Below, in pieces: positions 45,675 to 58,388 of a stretch of DNA of 64,000 bases (within the stretch, counting starts at the first letter, position 1; each line of letters starts with the position of its first letter). Below the pieces are notes generated by a model that did not search any database, was not told where the DNA came from, and was given only the letters and a program-made list of their open reading frames with translations. Origin of the DNA: Holothuria scabra (taxonomy: Eukaryota; Echinodermata; Holothuroidea; Aspidochirotida; Holothuriidae). The translations under genes and the position numbers were made by a program. The stretch lies in the NCBI GenBank assembly GCA_037179385.1, contig CM074187.1:42628879-42692878 (forward strand), in the 5' to 3' direction.

Positions 45675-48600
45675 GCCGAGTTTTTGCAACAGATTTCAAC
45701 TTGATGGCTACATTGAAGCTCTTTTTTGTTTGTTTGCTTGAAACCACGCGCTCTCAATATTGTATGACAGGTAGTTCGTTATTTCCGACCTAAGTCAAAA
45801 GTTGTTTCACATAATTGCTATACACGTAGTTCATCCTGTGGATTGCAATAGATAATTCCCTGCTTAATCTTACAAGGAGAAAGGTTATGATCCTCTTCAA
45901 AGGTGATTTGGCACTTTTTTCAGGTGGGAGTATTTTGATTGTGTGGTTCAACTCCCTTGTTCAAAACAGCAAGAGGCGACGGCAAGATGTGTCACCACCC
46001 AAACACTCCAAGTGACACCCAATTAAAATTTTTCAACTTGTTCAAAACTGAAATCAAAACATCATCTCTTGGTATACATGTCGAGTTAATCTGAAATAGA
46101 TCTCTTCACATATCTGCGATGAAAACTCCATAGCATGTAAATTTTGTTGCACATGACAGACTTGTAACATCCTTGAACTTTGTGTTCTTCCTAATACTAT
46201 TACGGACTTGAAAGACAGCGATCCCAAACAATTTTTTTATGATTGCCATTGTTCAAAAGATGCAGGAGAGCTCATTATAAACAAAGCATGCACAAGGAGT
46301 GTGCTGAATATTCAAGTTGGGGTCCTATATGCTTCCCAGGATATGCCCATTAGTAATAAACCATAATTATGTCAGCACGACGACTCAGGGGCGTAGATCT
46401 GCTTTGTGGGCTGCGGGAGATTTGCGAACAGCCGGAACCTCAGTAGCCCGGATTCGTCTATAAGAAATCCACCCACCCGAACAATATTTTCATTGATGTG
46501 GTGATTGGTAATTGCCCCTCCCCCCTCCCCGATCGACACGCATGCGAGGAGTCTGGCAGATTTGGAAACGGGTATAAGTGAAAAGGTGGCGAAATTGGAA
46601 TTGTCTGGGTGAGAAGCAGTTGGCATCACATAAGGTACCTGTTGTTCGTTTATCGCGCCAAATACAAAACTAATTGGGACTTTAAAAAGTATGTTGACGT
46701 GCCGGTCCCTATATTTTAATTTGAGTGAATAAACTTCAACATTTTATATCTGGGCTCAAGAATATCCTATGAAGATGGGAGTTGGACTGTCAGAATTCAT
46801 TTTGTATGATGTTTAATATATATTTTTGAATTTTTTGACTTGAGGTATATTTTGTATGGGAAGTTCCATTACTTTGATGTCTTTGACTATTCTCAAAATA
46901 TCCATCTTCAAATTTTGAATGTTTCTGAAGAAACTTGTTAGCTATAATTAACAACTGCTGTGGAATATTGAAGAGGTTTGAAATTTCTTTTGCTAATCCT
47001 ATTTTAATTATCTGTTCATTACTCATCAAATAGTTTATGGTTTGATGATTGATACTGATGTTTCTCAAGGACACAATTTAAACTTTCTGTTTAAAAACTT
47101 CAGGGATTTCGTCCTTTGCCCACCCACCCCCTCCCCATTCGACTGTCATACTGGTGTTATGACTGTCTCCCAAATGAAGGTTGCAAAACAAAGAATTACA
47201 TTAGACATATATAGCCTGTTTCTTCATCGAAGTGACATATTTGGTCACTTCACAGTTGCTTATTACAGTGAAAGTGCATAATCGAAATTGCGTACCTGTA
47301 AAATGGTTAATTTGTTGTCCCCAAATTCTCGCTCATGAATAATTATATTATCAAGTTGCAATAACTTTGGTAAAGAAATCACAAGACATAAGGAAAACTG
47401 CTTATTTTCTTTATAAATTTTCAATTGCTGAGACAAATGTAACTTATTTATTGGAATTCAAGAAATAAAGAGGAAATTGTAAACAATTGATGTGTTTTTT
47501 TATTTTCTTCCTTTTCTTCTTACAGGCTATCGCTGACATTGTACTTCTCAGCATTTGCCAGTCTCTCCAAGTAATCCGCGCATTACTCGCACTACAATGA
47601 TCACCTATAGATGACCTTTTTGCGCGTAAGTGTTCTATATGAAGTTCAATTTATACACCATTTCTATCTCTAAAAGATAACAAATCTTACCTTTTCGCCT
47701 GGGTGTTTGTCGCTTGTTCCTCATCTCCTTTAAGATGTCAAAAGATCCTACCCATTATCTCTAATGAAGTTGAAAACGAGATGTTTTACTATTCTATTGC
47801 AATATATTGTCCGATTTTTGTTCTCAGTGATGAAATACTGCAAATGACTACGTAATTGTTGAAGCCGCTGGATTAGACTTCGTTCCGTATGTTTTCCTTT
47901 GGTCATTCAACGGTTTTGACGGTCGCAGAGAGCCTAATGAAAACTAATATCGGACCTCAATTCCACACGTCCATCATATTTTTATTGGGTTTAAGATTGA
48001 ACTTAGACACTGATGCTGCTCACAGATACGACAACCAAAGTGTCACCGTTGATTTTAAACAGAATAAAAAGATGCTAACTCGCTTTTTACATTGTTTGTA
48101 CGTCCCTTAATTGTATCAATATCCTATACTCTCCGTCTGTTTGAATCTTTCTATAGTCTAAGCACGCAATGTACGGGGTATTTCTTGGGAAAGTGGGTAA
48201 GATTTAACTCTTGATGTATCGGTTACAATTACATGCAGAGAATCTCTTAGTGTTATTCGATCTTTACATACATGTACTCAAAGATGCAATATAGACCAAG
48301 TTCCAGTTCTTGACATTTGTATACTGAAATGTCACAATAACTCGTCGCAATCAATACATCATGTAATACATAATATGTTTGAAACTGATTGTAACCGTTC
48401 CAACGGGTAGCAATCTTGTGTACATCAATTATCAACAATTCATTCGGTTTCAGTATTCCGTAAAAGGGACTACCTCGTAAACTTTAAGCGAGCATATAAC
48501 CTGATAACTCAAGATTCATTTGTGTTATATTTTCTAACACAATCTCACCGAAATTAAGTTCCTGTATATAGGCGAGATGTGCTTTGATAATCACAACAGT

Positions 48601-49250
48601 GCGGAATGGCGGAAACAATAACAAACTTTTTTTAAAATAATATGCTACAATGTGTGATAACAACTTAGTCTGCTCTTCAAAACTTGAAAATGTGAATCAT
48701 TAAAACAAAGAGATATACATTCGATAATATGCTGCTAACTTCAGCTGGTTTACGTTTTCGTGCGGAGGCTGTGAAAATGAAACGCTGCTGATAGTTTGTC
48801 ATCATTATATAAAGGGGAATCGGGTTCATCAGAAATAGTCCTCAATTGCTTGTCATCGAAACTGTTACCGCTATTGGCTATGTTATCAAATTTCAACATG
48901 TACCATGAAAAATGTATCTAAACAATACCTAAGGTACATCTGTATCCTATTGGTCGGATGTCGTTAACTCAACCCTGTACGGGTAGTCGGTAAAACACCA
49001 TAGCAGAGAAATATAGTTGTATTAAATCAGGGTGTTGTAACAGATGATTACATGCACTACGAGTATAGCTGAATCAATGATGAATTAGTTTGTTTCATTT
49101 TCTGTCACATTTTTCTCTAACATTACAAAACAATTGGCGCGCTACGAGCGCTTTCAGTGTTTGTTACATTTTGCTTTAACTATTGAACACCCGTTTTATG
49201 TGTGATGGTTACTGAAGATAAAGGTCCCGCATTTATTTATGAAATTGTTC
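45675..49250. other. No confirmed gene; orphan hAT-like end and one possible small exon
   Basis: CAGGGGCGTAGATCTGC at about 46387 looks like a hAT left end without a visible partner. A minus-strand frame at 46790-47074 (94 residues, polar, rich in I/N/Q/K) has no recognisable domain. A strong splice acceptor at 47525 is listed separately. Confidence 0.45.
47526..47570 (+). other. Possible 45-bp internal exon (splice-site evidence only)
   Basis: A long uninterrupted pyrimidine-rich tract (47493-47520, TTTTTTTATTTTCTTCC and onward) leads to TTACAG at 47520-47525. After 45 bases open in frame comes CCAA/GTAATC, a usable donor. The 15 codons give a neutral peptide (AIADIVLLSICQSLQ). If not spliced at that donor, the frame stops 10 codons later. 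No flanking exons were recognised. Confidence 0.15.
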
Positions 49251-49478
49251 AATGCATGCCCACACAGGTGGGCATGCATTCTAAACACCGTTTAGAATTT
49301 CGCTGTTTAAAGAAATTTATCACATACTTGTTATAAAAGTGTAAACAGTTTTTTTTTTTTTTTTTGTATTTTTTATTAACGGTTAAATTAACATCTTTTG
49401 TTGTTTGAAATTTAAACATTGAAACATGCAATGGTTAATTTGTGGTTGTTTCAAAACTTAAAAACTTGTTAAGTTTTG
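49251..49478. repeat. Cluster of perfect hairpins
   Basis: AATGCATGCCCAC (49251-49263) pairs with 49268-49280 around a 4-base loop. TCTAAAC (49280-49286) pairs with GTTTAGA (49290-49296). AATTTC pairs with GAAATT shortly after. CAAAACTTAA (49452-49461) pairs with TTAAGTTTTG (49469-49478). A T18-type run lies between at about 49350. Confidence 0.8.
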
Positions 49479-52215
49479 TTTCAAAAGTGTGATTCTAAAG
49501 AAATACGAAAATGAATCCATAAATAGTTCTGTTTTGTTTTCGTTTACTATATGTGAGGTTTTCACACCAGGCGAGTTCGGTAACTCGTTTACGGGGCCAT
49601 TCACCTACGCACATTCTCCAAATCATCGGGATGGACGAACTAATCCCACAACTACGACAGGTATTCTAAAATTTAGGATTTCATGATTTGGTAAAGTAAG
49701 ATCTCTCTTAATCCATTCGTAACACAAGGAAGAATCCCATAAGTGTGTTTTCTTGCAGTATATAAATAAACTGTAACAAAATTACCTTTCGGTGCATTTT
49801 AGTATAAAATTAAGTACTGCTCGGAAAAACTCAGTCAGACAACGAATTTCCGAGGGATTTCCCCTGACATGCTGATTTTCCCCGATTAGGCCTACAATCC
49901 AGAAGTGCGTGTGGCATGTGGCCTATATGCCCCGGCGAATGACTACTGCTCTGTAGCGCCTCAATGATGAACTTTTCATTGGGAAAGTGAAGTTTATATA
50001 GGCATAGTTAGCTTGCATCTTGTGCAATCACATGGGTCTGTTCCATATAGTCTCTCATCTCATATTGGTCTCCTGGTCTCATTGACGGTCCTCCTGGCAA
50101 CTCATCGCGGTTCAAGTCAGGATAAGGGTTGTTGGTTAGGTTATTAAAGTAGACAGTCAACAATGATGATGATGTCTCAGTGTCAAAAAATTTTCGCAAA
50201 GATGACAACAATGGGGGCCTAAGAACATCAACCCAGGGTTAGATTTCAAGCGGATGATTGTCGTGAGAGCTATTTTTAAGTAGGGGAAATTTGACTGGAA
50301 GAAATATTGGGGAATTGACATAGAGCAATTTAAAGATTGAGGGAGTTGTTTTGACAACAGATTGGAAATATTCCATTCTATATATAGGACCTAGTGTGGA
50401 TAATTCTTCTCTTATTGGTCTAATGACGTCGTGGGAGATCATTTTAAAATTAAAGTCGTTTACCTCCAACTATAAAAAATCTCCTTTTAGAAAATGTCTT
50501 TCTCTATAAATCCACTTATCTAAAAATCAGGGATGTTGCTAGCGAGAGTTCAAGGCACCACGGGGTACATGGGAGCATTTGACCCAGCCAAAGCCGTTGT
50601 CCCTAGGTACCCCGCTGGGAAAATATACTTATCCTGAGATTAATTTTGTACCCAGAGATATGCTAAAACCTCAGAGATTCCGGAGGTCTTTCCCCTTGAG
50701 GCTGGATCCCTGCAGGGACCCTCAGGTGTGCTTTTGAACCCCATACCAAAAATAAAAACTGTTGCTTCGCGCTCGATTTCGAGGTTCGCGAGAGTATTTT
50801 TACCCCTATCATTTCCCATTTCTCTCAATATGCCTCCTACCCCGCTACTGAAAAGATGGTTTAGCAACCGTGACTGGACCGGAGCCATGTTTCGTCGATG
50901 AAGTCTCCCCCATCGAGAAGGTTTGATCTCGTCCGGAAGTCCCTGGAGCCAAATTATTGTAACAAATTAAACATATTTAAAATAAGGAGGGTCCCGAGAA
51001 AAGTGTGGAGATTTCCCAATGTTAACTTTCATTTCATGGCCAACATCTCGACCACTTCTCGGTCCCATCCTCAACATGTACCCTCTTCACCGAATCCAAT
51101 GAAAGTCCCGCTCCCATCCCATTCCGACCCTGACAAAATCCTCACCCCCCCCCCCCCTTACTTGCCGACTACCTTCGTGGTGGAGACATCCAAAGAAAAA
51201 ATAAGAAAAGGAGAGGGGGGGAAATGAAATTTTAAATAGTTTACATGTTAAGTAGTTAGTTAGATGAAGTTTACATTTTATGTAGTTAGTAAAACGAGGC
51301 TTTACCAATTGATTTAAATGAGGCTGGTCCCGACCCGTTTTTCCCAGTTGTGGCTCACTGGCTTGTTTTCCCTTCTGTATTATTTTTGGGGAGCACCAAG
51401 TGAAATAGCAGTGACATTGTGGAACTACTAACGCTAAAAATATATTACACACAGCTAAGTCGCAGTAAATGTCCAGTTCAATGAAAATCGGCAATCAATT
51501 CATAGCCAATTTTGTTGTTGTTTCTTTCTCTTCTTAGCAACAAATGCAAATTTTGTTGCAGCTGCTCCCAAAACAATCTTTACTTTTCCTTTCTGAATCA
51601 TCCATGGTTCTCTCAATGCCCTTTTTCGCAACATATGTTGCCATGTATGTTGCGTCATGTATCGGCGACATGTGTCTAGTTCACACAAGGACTAAATTCC
51701 TGTGTCCAGCTGTGTCGGCAGCATGGGTTGACACATATTGAAATTTTCTCTCGCATCGCGCCCATGTACACAAGTATTCAACCGACAAAGTTAAAAGAAT
51801 AGTCCAAACACAAATTTATGTTGCATGCAATAGACCAGTTTGAAGTTTCTTCATGGAGCACTATTGCACAATAGGTCAAAGGGTAACACTTTCATGTCCG
51901 TTTTTCAGCTGATGGCGGAATGCAACCCACGAAAAAAAGTATGCTATGCTATGATCTGAAAAGAAACGTCACGTACGCATGCGCAAATGTAAACTTCGAA
52001 CTCGTCTATTAGTGAAATTTTCATTCATCTTCCATGTTAGGGTCCCAAGCAATGTAAGCAATGGGAAGGGAAACATTTTTAACCAAAAATGAACTTCAGG
52101 CAAGTAGGTATGATGTCATGGATTCACATTGACATGATTGACGGCTAACATTCTGGTTTTCTTTCTTTTATCCTATTGTTTTGACCTTACATCGATCAAG
52201 GATATATACTAAGGA
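49479..52215. other. No gene recognised
   Basis: Frames overlap on both strands at 50640-51494 without known motifs. A C13 run with CA neighbours lies near 51146. CAGGGATGTTGCTAGCG at about 50528 resembles a hAT-type left end, but no partner with a target duplication was found. Confidence 0.45.
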
Positions 52216-52223
52216 ATTTAAAG

Positions 52224-53806
52224 CAGTGGCGTAACCAGGATGGGATTTTTTGGGGGCCTAGGTAACAAGTGGGGGCCTGGTACCTCCGAAGGTCAGGCAC
52301 AGCTAGACCATCTAAACGGAGCGCCACCATCGGTGGGCACGGAGCGTACAAGAAAATTTGGGGCTTTAAAACCCTTCCAGATTGCCGGAAAAGGCACGTC
52401 CCATGTGTTTTAGGCTGGATGTACCCAGCCTTGAAAATCTCATGTCTGCGACTTCTCAAATTATGAGAATGAAAAATCAATCTGTGAAAAATGGTTATAC
52501 ATACACTTTTTAGGACCCCAAAACTGGGCACATCGGATCTGTGGCCTGGGGGATGAGACTAAAGGGAACCGGTATCTCCCGTCCCCTTGAGAAAAATAGT
52601 AAACTTCAGAAGGACGTAGATCGCAAATGCGGCAATATTTGAATCTAAGCGGAGCGCCACCATCAGTTGGCGCGGAGCGTACAAGAAAATTTTGGGATTT
52701 AAAACCCCTCCAAATGGCCGGAAATGGCACTTCCCATATGTTTTAAACTGGGTGTACCCAGCCGCAAATGCGGCAATATTTGAATGGATTTCAGCTTACC
52801 TCAGGCAGTACCTTACCCTTTAACAGGAAAACCAAAAGTAGTTGTGTACCCATCTGAGAAACTTTCTTTGCGTTAGATTTCCTAGATCCAAAATGATGCT
52901 ATGTTTGGCAAAACTTTAAACTGATTATCGGCCTAAGTTTTAGGATTTTCCCTTTTTGGGGAGCATGAAAATATCAAAATATTTTTAGTTTTTGTAGAGA
53001 TTTTTACAAGAGACATACATACTACCAAAGAAACAATGTGCGAAATGGTTCAGTATTTGTCCATCGGTACATTACGCAGTCAAAATTAAACTACTACGAA
53101 TAAATCTCTCAAAATAATTGAACCGCAAAGCAGAAGTATGGATCATGTGGGAAACACATGAAATCAGGACCTTGGGGACATTTTACAAATCCCCCGGACG
53201 CCAGTGCCAACTAGTAAAAAGAGGACTTGTCGAAAAAAATCGTCCTACAGTGGAACTTATCATGGGCAGGAGTGAGGTACGACATAGTTTTTAAGGATGG
53301 AAGGAAAGAGTTATCCGGAGGCAGTACCTCACCCTTACCTGCTTACGGCATATTTTGTGTACGATAAAGTATGAAAATGATCGTGTAAGAGTGGTCTCCA
53401 GTGTACGATTGCCTTATTTTCAGTAAATCAATCAGCCATCAGAAAGGCAGAAAGGGTCTTAACCTAACAAAGTCACAATAAAATTTGTCGTCGAGACTTT
53501 TGTTTCATCTTCTAAGTGAAATGCAATAAACGACATTACAGATCACAAACGGTATGTAATTTAGTGAAAGTAGGCATTTTGAAGTTATTACTTGATTACG
53601 TACGTGCGCACGAAATGTGTTTTACACAGTCACATTCATCCATTTTTTTTTTTTAATTTTTACACATTTTATTTATTTACTGTTTTGAAGGAAATACTTC
53701 AAAGTTTATTTCCGTTCAGACATTTTATTTTTTTCAATTACTTTATCAGGACGCAAAAAAAAAATCTGGAGGGGGAGGCCCCCCCCCCCCCGTGGCTACG
53801 CCACTG
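52224..53806. mobile_element. hAT-type non-autonomous element, 1.58 kb
   Basis: The left end is CAGTGGCGTAACCAGG; the reverse complement of the right end is CAGTGGCGTAGCCACGG. The perfect 8-mer ATTTAAAG flanks both sides (52216-52223 and 53807-53814). Inside, a unit with a hairpin-forming GCGCCACCATC..TTGGCGC motif followed by GGAGCGTACAAGAAAAT and AAACTGGGTGTACCCAGCC-like sequence is present twice, at about 52319 and 52650 (330 bp apart). No transposase frame survives. Confidence 0.9.
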
Positions 53807-54142
53807 ATTTAAAGTATTCAAAATTTTACAACTGAGGATGCAATAATTGTACCAATATATGAGAACTGTGTTGTTTAAAATTAAATAAAAGTTTTAAGTA
53901 AGTAAACATCGGCAATCCATGTGAATCCATGACATCAAACCTGCTTGGCTCAAGGTCACGTTTTGAAAAAAACTAATGTGTCAATTTCAATTGCTAATAT
54001 CTTGAGAATCGAATATGAAAGCGATGCTTAGGACATATTCCCCTTTACCATATCAAACATAGTAAATTTGGTTCTAGACTATTCTTCAGCTATCTTTGAT
54101 AGGCTTCAGTTATCACCTCATGTGGTTTGCAGTGTTATGCCC

Positions 54143-55680
54143 CAGTGGCATAGCTAGGATATTTTCCAGGGGGGCAAAGCTCGACAAATTTTCCTTAAAA
54201 TTTTCAGTTTCAGTTTATTTTCAAGGTCAAGGTGCATGTATTGCATACAAAATACGTAAATTTATGATAACAAAATTATCATGACGTCATATAACGTTAC
54301 CTAAGTTAATACATGACCAATGGGCCCGTTGTAACCCCCATGCCCAGTGATTATTAGATTTATTCCGAACAAATTAAATAGATTAATTTTCCGAACCAGT
54401 CCTTTAAAAATAGGACAAACATCATACGTTTGTCCAGGTTTTTCCAGGATTTTTACGTCTAGACAACGGTAAGCTATTGTTTTAGCTCAATCCATGGTTA
54501 AACACAGAGTAAGATCAGTCTGTAACCTGCCCGGTGCTAGCTTGTAGGATGAGAGGCCATTAAATACTTAACTTAAACCAAGGCTCTGTCTACCAATAGG
54601 TTTGAAACTGGGCTGTTAAACCTAGCCTAACCTAACCTTACCCTGGGCGTTCTCCACTTTAGTGACGATTGGGAGTTATACACGGAGCGCGACCATCGGT
54701 TCGCGCGGAGCGTCCAGGAAGGAGAAATTTCGGTAAAACACCCTAGATTGCAGGGAATGACACTCCCTGTGCCTCATTACTGCATGCTTAGAATGCCGTA
54801 TTTTTCTTGTCCTGAATTTTTTAAGGAGACAATTTGTTCACAATACATATAAAAAGGAAAAATTGGAAACTCTGAGACCTACCGGTATGTACTGCGGCAA
54901 AGGAGAAACCACGGGGAGAGATTGGGGGTTGTAACCCCCCCATGACCCAACCTTGCACTGCAAAAAACACCTAAAATAGCGGTTTTTTCTCTCTATCCAT
55001 AGACTTTTCCCTCATATCGACCCCCCCCCCCCCCCCCCCCATGACACCAATCCCCCCATGACACCAAAGCCCGCGATATGACACAATCCTGGCTACTCGC
55101 CTGTACTGCTGTCAGCCTTAAATTGAATATAAATATAAAATGGTTGTGGAACGAAAACAAACGGAAATTGTGATAATTAAATGAGGGAATATTTCGTTCA
55201 CGAGGCTATGATTTCGTTACTATTTATTGGCAACGTATTATCCAATAGTGCATCAAGTTGATGAACATAACATTAACTCAACAATAAACAGGGAACTTGC
55301 TCGGTGATGGTAGACAATGCTACGGTGTTTTAGCATGTCAGTGTTGCGCAGTACACGTTGGACTGATCAAAATACCCTGCACGTGTACCAGAGAACATTC
55401 ACGCTGCTGCACGGAGGACATTTCTGCGGAACGCGAGTCAAGCGCGCTTCATGCTGCAGTGACACAGATGAGATCTGGGAAAATACGTTGCATGAAAATT
55501 CGTGTTATTTATGAAAAATGTTTCACGATTACTTGTAGTAAGAAAATGTCAAGAAATAGGAAAAGGAAGTATTATTTCGTCAACTTAAAATTTCCCCAAA
55601 ATTCCACAAATTTCCCAAAAATATTTTCCAGGTGGGGCCACTTGCCCCCTGCCCCCCCCCCCCCATTGGCTACACCACTG
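54143..55680. mobile_element. hAT-type non-autonomous element, 1.54 kb, with nested copy
   Basis: The left end CAGTGGCATAGCTAGGATAT and the reverse complement of the right end, CAGTGGTGTAGCCAATGGGG, are inverted repeats. The flanking 8-mers TTATGCCC (54135-54142) and TCATGCCC (55681-55688) match at 7 of 8. It carries one CG-rich hairpin unit (about 54680-54715) related to those at 52.3 and 24.5 kb. The 135-residue frame at 55297-55704 crosses the terminus and is not a gene. Confidence 0.85.
54896..55101. mobile_element. 206-bp hAT-type MITE nested in the 54.1-55.7 kb element
   Basis: The perfect 8-mer TGTACTGC flanks it (54888-54895, 55102-55109). Its interior matches the element at 61001-61192: GACCCAACCTTG, ACCTAAAATAGC, AGACTTTTCCCTCAT, a long C run and TGACACAATCCTG. 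Confidence 0.85.
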
Positions 55681-55688
55681 TCATGCCC

Positions 55689-56105
55689 ACACCTATGTAG
55701 GTAGCCGGGGAGTAAAATAAGTCAGTTGGGGAGGTCAATGTGAAGAAGTTTGTCCTAGTCTGATCAAGCAGATATATATTTTGAAATATGATTTGCATCT
55801 CAGCCCTAGACTCTGAAAAGCAAAATTTTCCAAGGGGACACTTCCGTCACTTAAATCAAACCATGCGCATCCTGTATTGAAATTTCGTGGATAATCTTCG
55901 TCAAATACTATAGCAGTTTCTGACACCCTTCTGTACTTCTCTATTATGTTACAGATGACTAATGGCAAATGATGCCCCTAATAACAAATATGAAGATATT
56001 TTGTCATTTAGGAGGCAACATTTTCGTCTTGATTAAAACTTTTCAGTGTCCCTCCCCTTATGGACCTCTATCATGCCAGTCTGGGAATTGGTCCCCAAGT
56101 CACAA
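55689..56105. other. No gene recognised
   Basis: Plain non-coding sequence between a hAT and an F2 element. No structural feature stands out. Confidence 0.5.
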
Positions 56106-56406
56106 TTAAAGGCCCAGTGCTCTCACCCCAAACTTTACCAGTTCTCCCAACCTTCTTACTTAAGCCCCTCCCACAATTTTCTGAAATTCATCATATTTAA
56201 GACACAGTCTCAGATATTGCTTCACGGGAATATAAAAAGTTCAATGTGTATAATCAAAACACATTCAGTACAGTTCTTGCTGTGTAATGAAGCTTTTGTA
56301 CCCTGCGTTGTTTGAATCAGCTGCCAATCAAAGAGCTGAGTCAATTGAGAATTCCGGTAACCCCCTACAAGAATTGTAGTTTGGGGTGAGAGGGTTGGTC
56401 CTTTAA
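56106..56406 (+). mobile_element. F2 MITE (TTAA type), well preserved
   Basis: TTAA at 56106-56109 and 56403-56406. It begins AGGCCCAGTGCTCTCACCCC and ends GTGAGAGGGTTGGTCCT, imperfect inverted ends. Internal CAATCAAAGAGCTGAGTCAA is shared with the 12.0 and 58.1 kb copies. Confidence 0.85.
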
Positions 56407-58083
56407 GGTGCACTCCGCTGGGTTCCCGCAAACTGGTTATTATATTGCGTCAATTCTGACTACAAAAATAAGCTACCTTCGGTGCCATTACGCGACGCTG
56501 CATGTACCCTACATCAAAATCCCTGGCTACGAACTTGAAAAAGTGTATATCTTTGGCAAAGTTTAAATGAACTAAATGTTACAAATGTCTTATGTCACTT
56601 AATTGTTTGCTTTTTTTTTGTGTTGTCAGGTTGTTGTGAGCCAATGGAACTCCTTGTGAAAAATATTAATGACAGGTGGTTTGCATAAAAAACTACTCAG
56701 TAAATGGGTGCTATTCTTGGCAAATTTTTGAACTAATATGTTAATGACTTAAGGACTAAACGAGCGAATTCCATGCCTTAAATCCCTCATGAATTGTAGG
56801 ATACACGCAGTACCGACGGAGAACTGGAAGAAACCTGGGTAATCCCAATGAAAAAAGTTAGGGCTAACCACCTCCATATTTGCCAAGTGCTTTCAGAGGT
56901 GGGAACCGCGGGGAGTTTTGAAATGGGTGGTAACCAATTCTTGATAAGTACAATGTACCTGCAGCTTATGAGAGCACTCGGGAAGTGTCGTTTCCAGCCA
57001 TTTCAGGAGAGTTTTTAAGGCCTAAAATTTTGATCCTCCACACTGGCAGTTTCAGTATTAAGTTAGTGGGTTTTTTATGACAAGATCAGCTCCTGCCTAA
57101 GCCTAATTGTATATGGAACAGAGACGTTTTCTACAGCCGAGATAATTTTGATGCCACTCTTCAAATGCAAAACACCAGAAAAGTAGCGGCGTACCGTAGT
57201 CAGGATTTTATGAGAGGAGAGGTCGCAAATTAGTTTAGATTCCTGGAAGTTTGTAAAGGACTAAAATGTACATATCCGAAAGCTTTCCACTGGGTAAGGA
57301 GGCTTTATTAATTTGGCGAACTCTTTTCATAGGTTCCCCGGGTTTCTTTCCTGGAAAATATCCAAACTGCAGCAACTGCGAAACTGGATTATGTGATGGT
57401 TTCACATTATCGTAAACGAACTTTTAAAACTTCCCAAAAATAATGTATTAGCCAAAATATGTTATAGATTTTACATATTAATAAGTACCCGAGGGAGCGG
57501 ACTCGGTTTGTTCAGTCCCCCTTTAGGGGTTCAAAAACCACCGTCCGCCAAAACGAAGGCAAGAGGCCTGGGTCCAATTTTTGGACGCAAAATTAATTAC
57601 CATAATATGACTTATTCATGTCCTGCCTCATTGTTTTATGTTATTGTTTTCAGCGAGAGTGTGTTTTCTTGTTGTTATAAACTGGAGGACTAGATTGAAA
57701 ACTGATCGGATCACTACTGCGTTGCATAACCAGCTGTCCAGTGGGTAGGCCTACTACCGGGAAGTGTGCTTTCCGATGTCATATCAACTCTGTGGGTGGC
57801 ATAGGCTACTCCATGATTTAAACGGGACGGATGCTACCTTCTTGTGAATATTCACTAACATTCATCCAGTCTCGAGGCCACATATTTCTATGAATATCCA
57901 AAGAATCTGTTTGGTGTTCACTTTGGCAGACTTGGTGGGGATATGACTAAACAAGGAATATGCCCCACAGTCTGCTACGCAGGCAAATTAAAAAGCGGCA
58001 GCGTAAAATCACTGTAATATATACGCTATGAATGGTTGCATTTGCACGACTTTTGTGAGAAAGAGGACATTTTTCCAAATGAA
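56407..58083. other. No gene recognised; possible hAT left end at 57185
   Basis: GTAGCGGCGTACCGTAGTCAGG near 57183 resembles a hAT end but no partner was found. The 61-residue frame at 57508 has no known motif. Confidence 0.4.
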
Positions 58084-58388
58084 TTAAAGGCATATTTTCA
58101 TCATCCCAAACAGTTCCAATTCTCCCAACCTACTTACTTCTAGCCCCTCCCACATTTATCTAAAACTCATCTTTATCCAGACGCAGTCCTTGTTTATTGC
58201 TTCATGGCTTGTCCCAGTGGCCATACAAGTCCATAATGTGTAATCAACACACTCTCAGTGCCCATGCTGTGTAATTTAGCTATGGTGCATTGTTTGAATG
58301 TGATGCCAATCAAAGAGCTGTACCAATTGAGAGTTTTGATATATGTATACTGAAACTGTAGTTTAGGGTGACGAATGACTGCCTTTAA
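58084..58388 (+). mobile_element. F2 MITE (TTAA type), well preserved
   Basis: TTAA at 58084-58087 and 58385-58388. Starts AGGCATATTTTCATCATCCC and ends GACGAATGACTGCCT. Its start is shared with the TTAA element at 37602 (AGGCATATT), suggesting related terminal sequences. Confidence 0.85.

Noticed and set aside
46790..47074. 94-codon minus-strand frame
   Set aside because: Low-complexity I/N/Q/K composition typical of AT-rich DNA; no motif, splice signal or second copy supports it.
55297..55704. 135-codon frame
   Set aside because: It reads through the right terminus of a hAT element, including its poly-C tract and target duplication.
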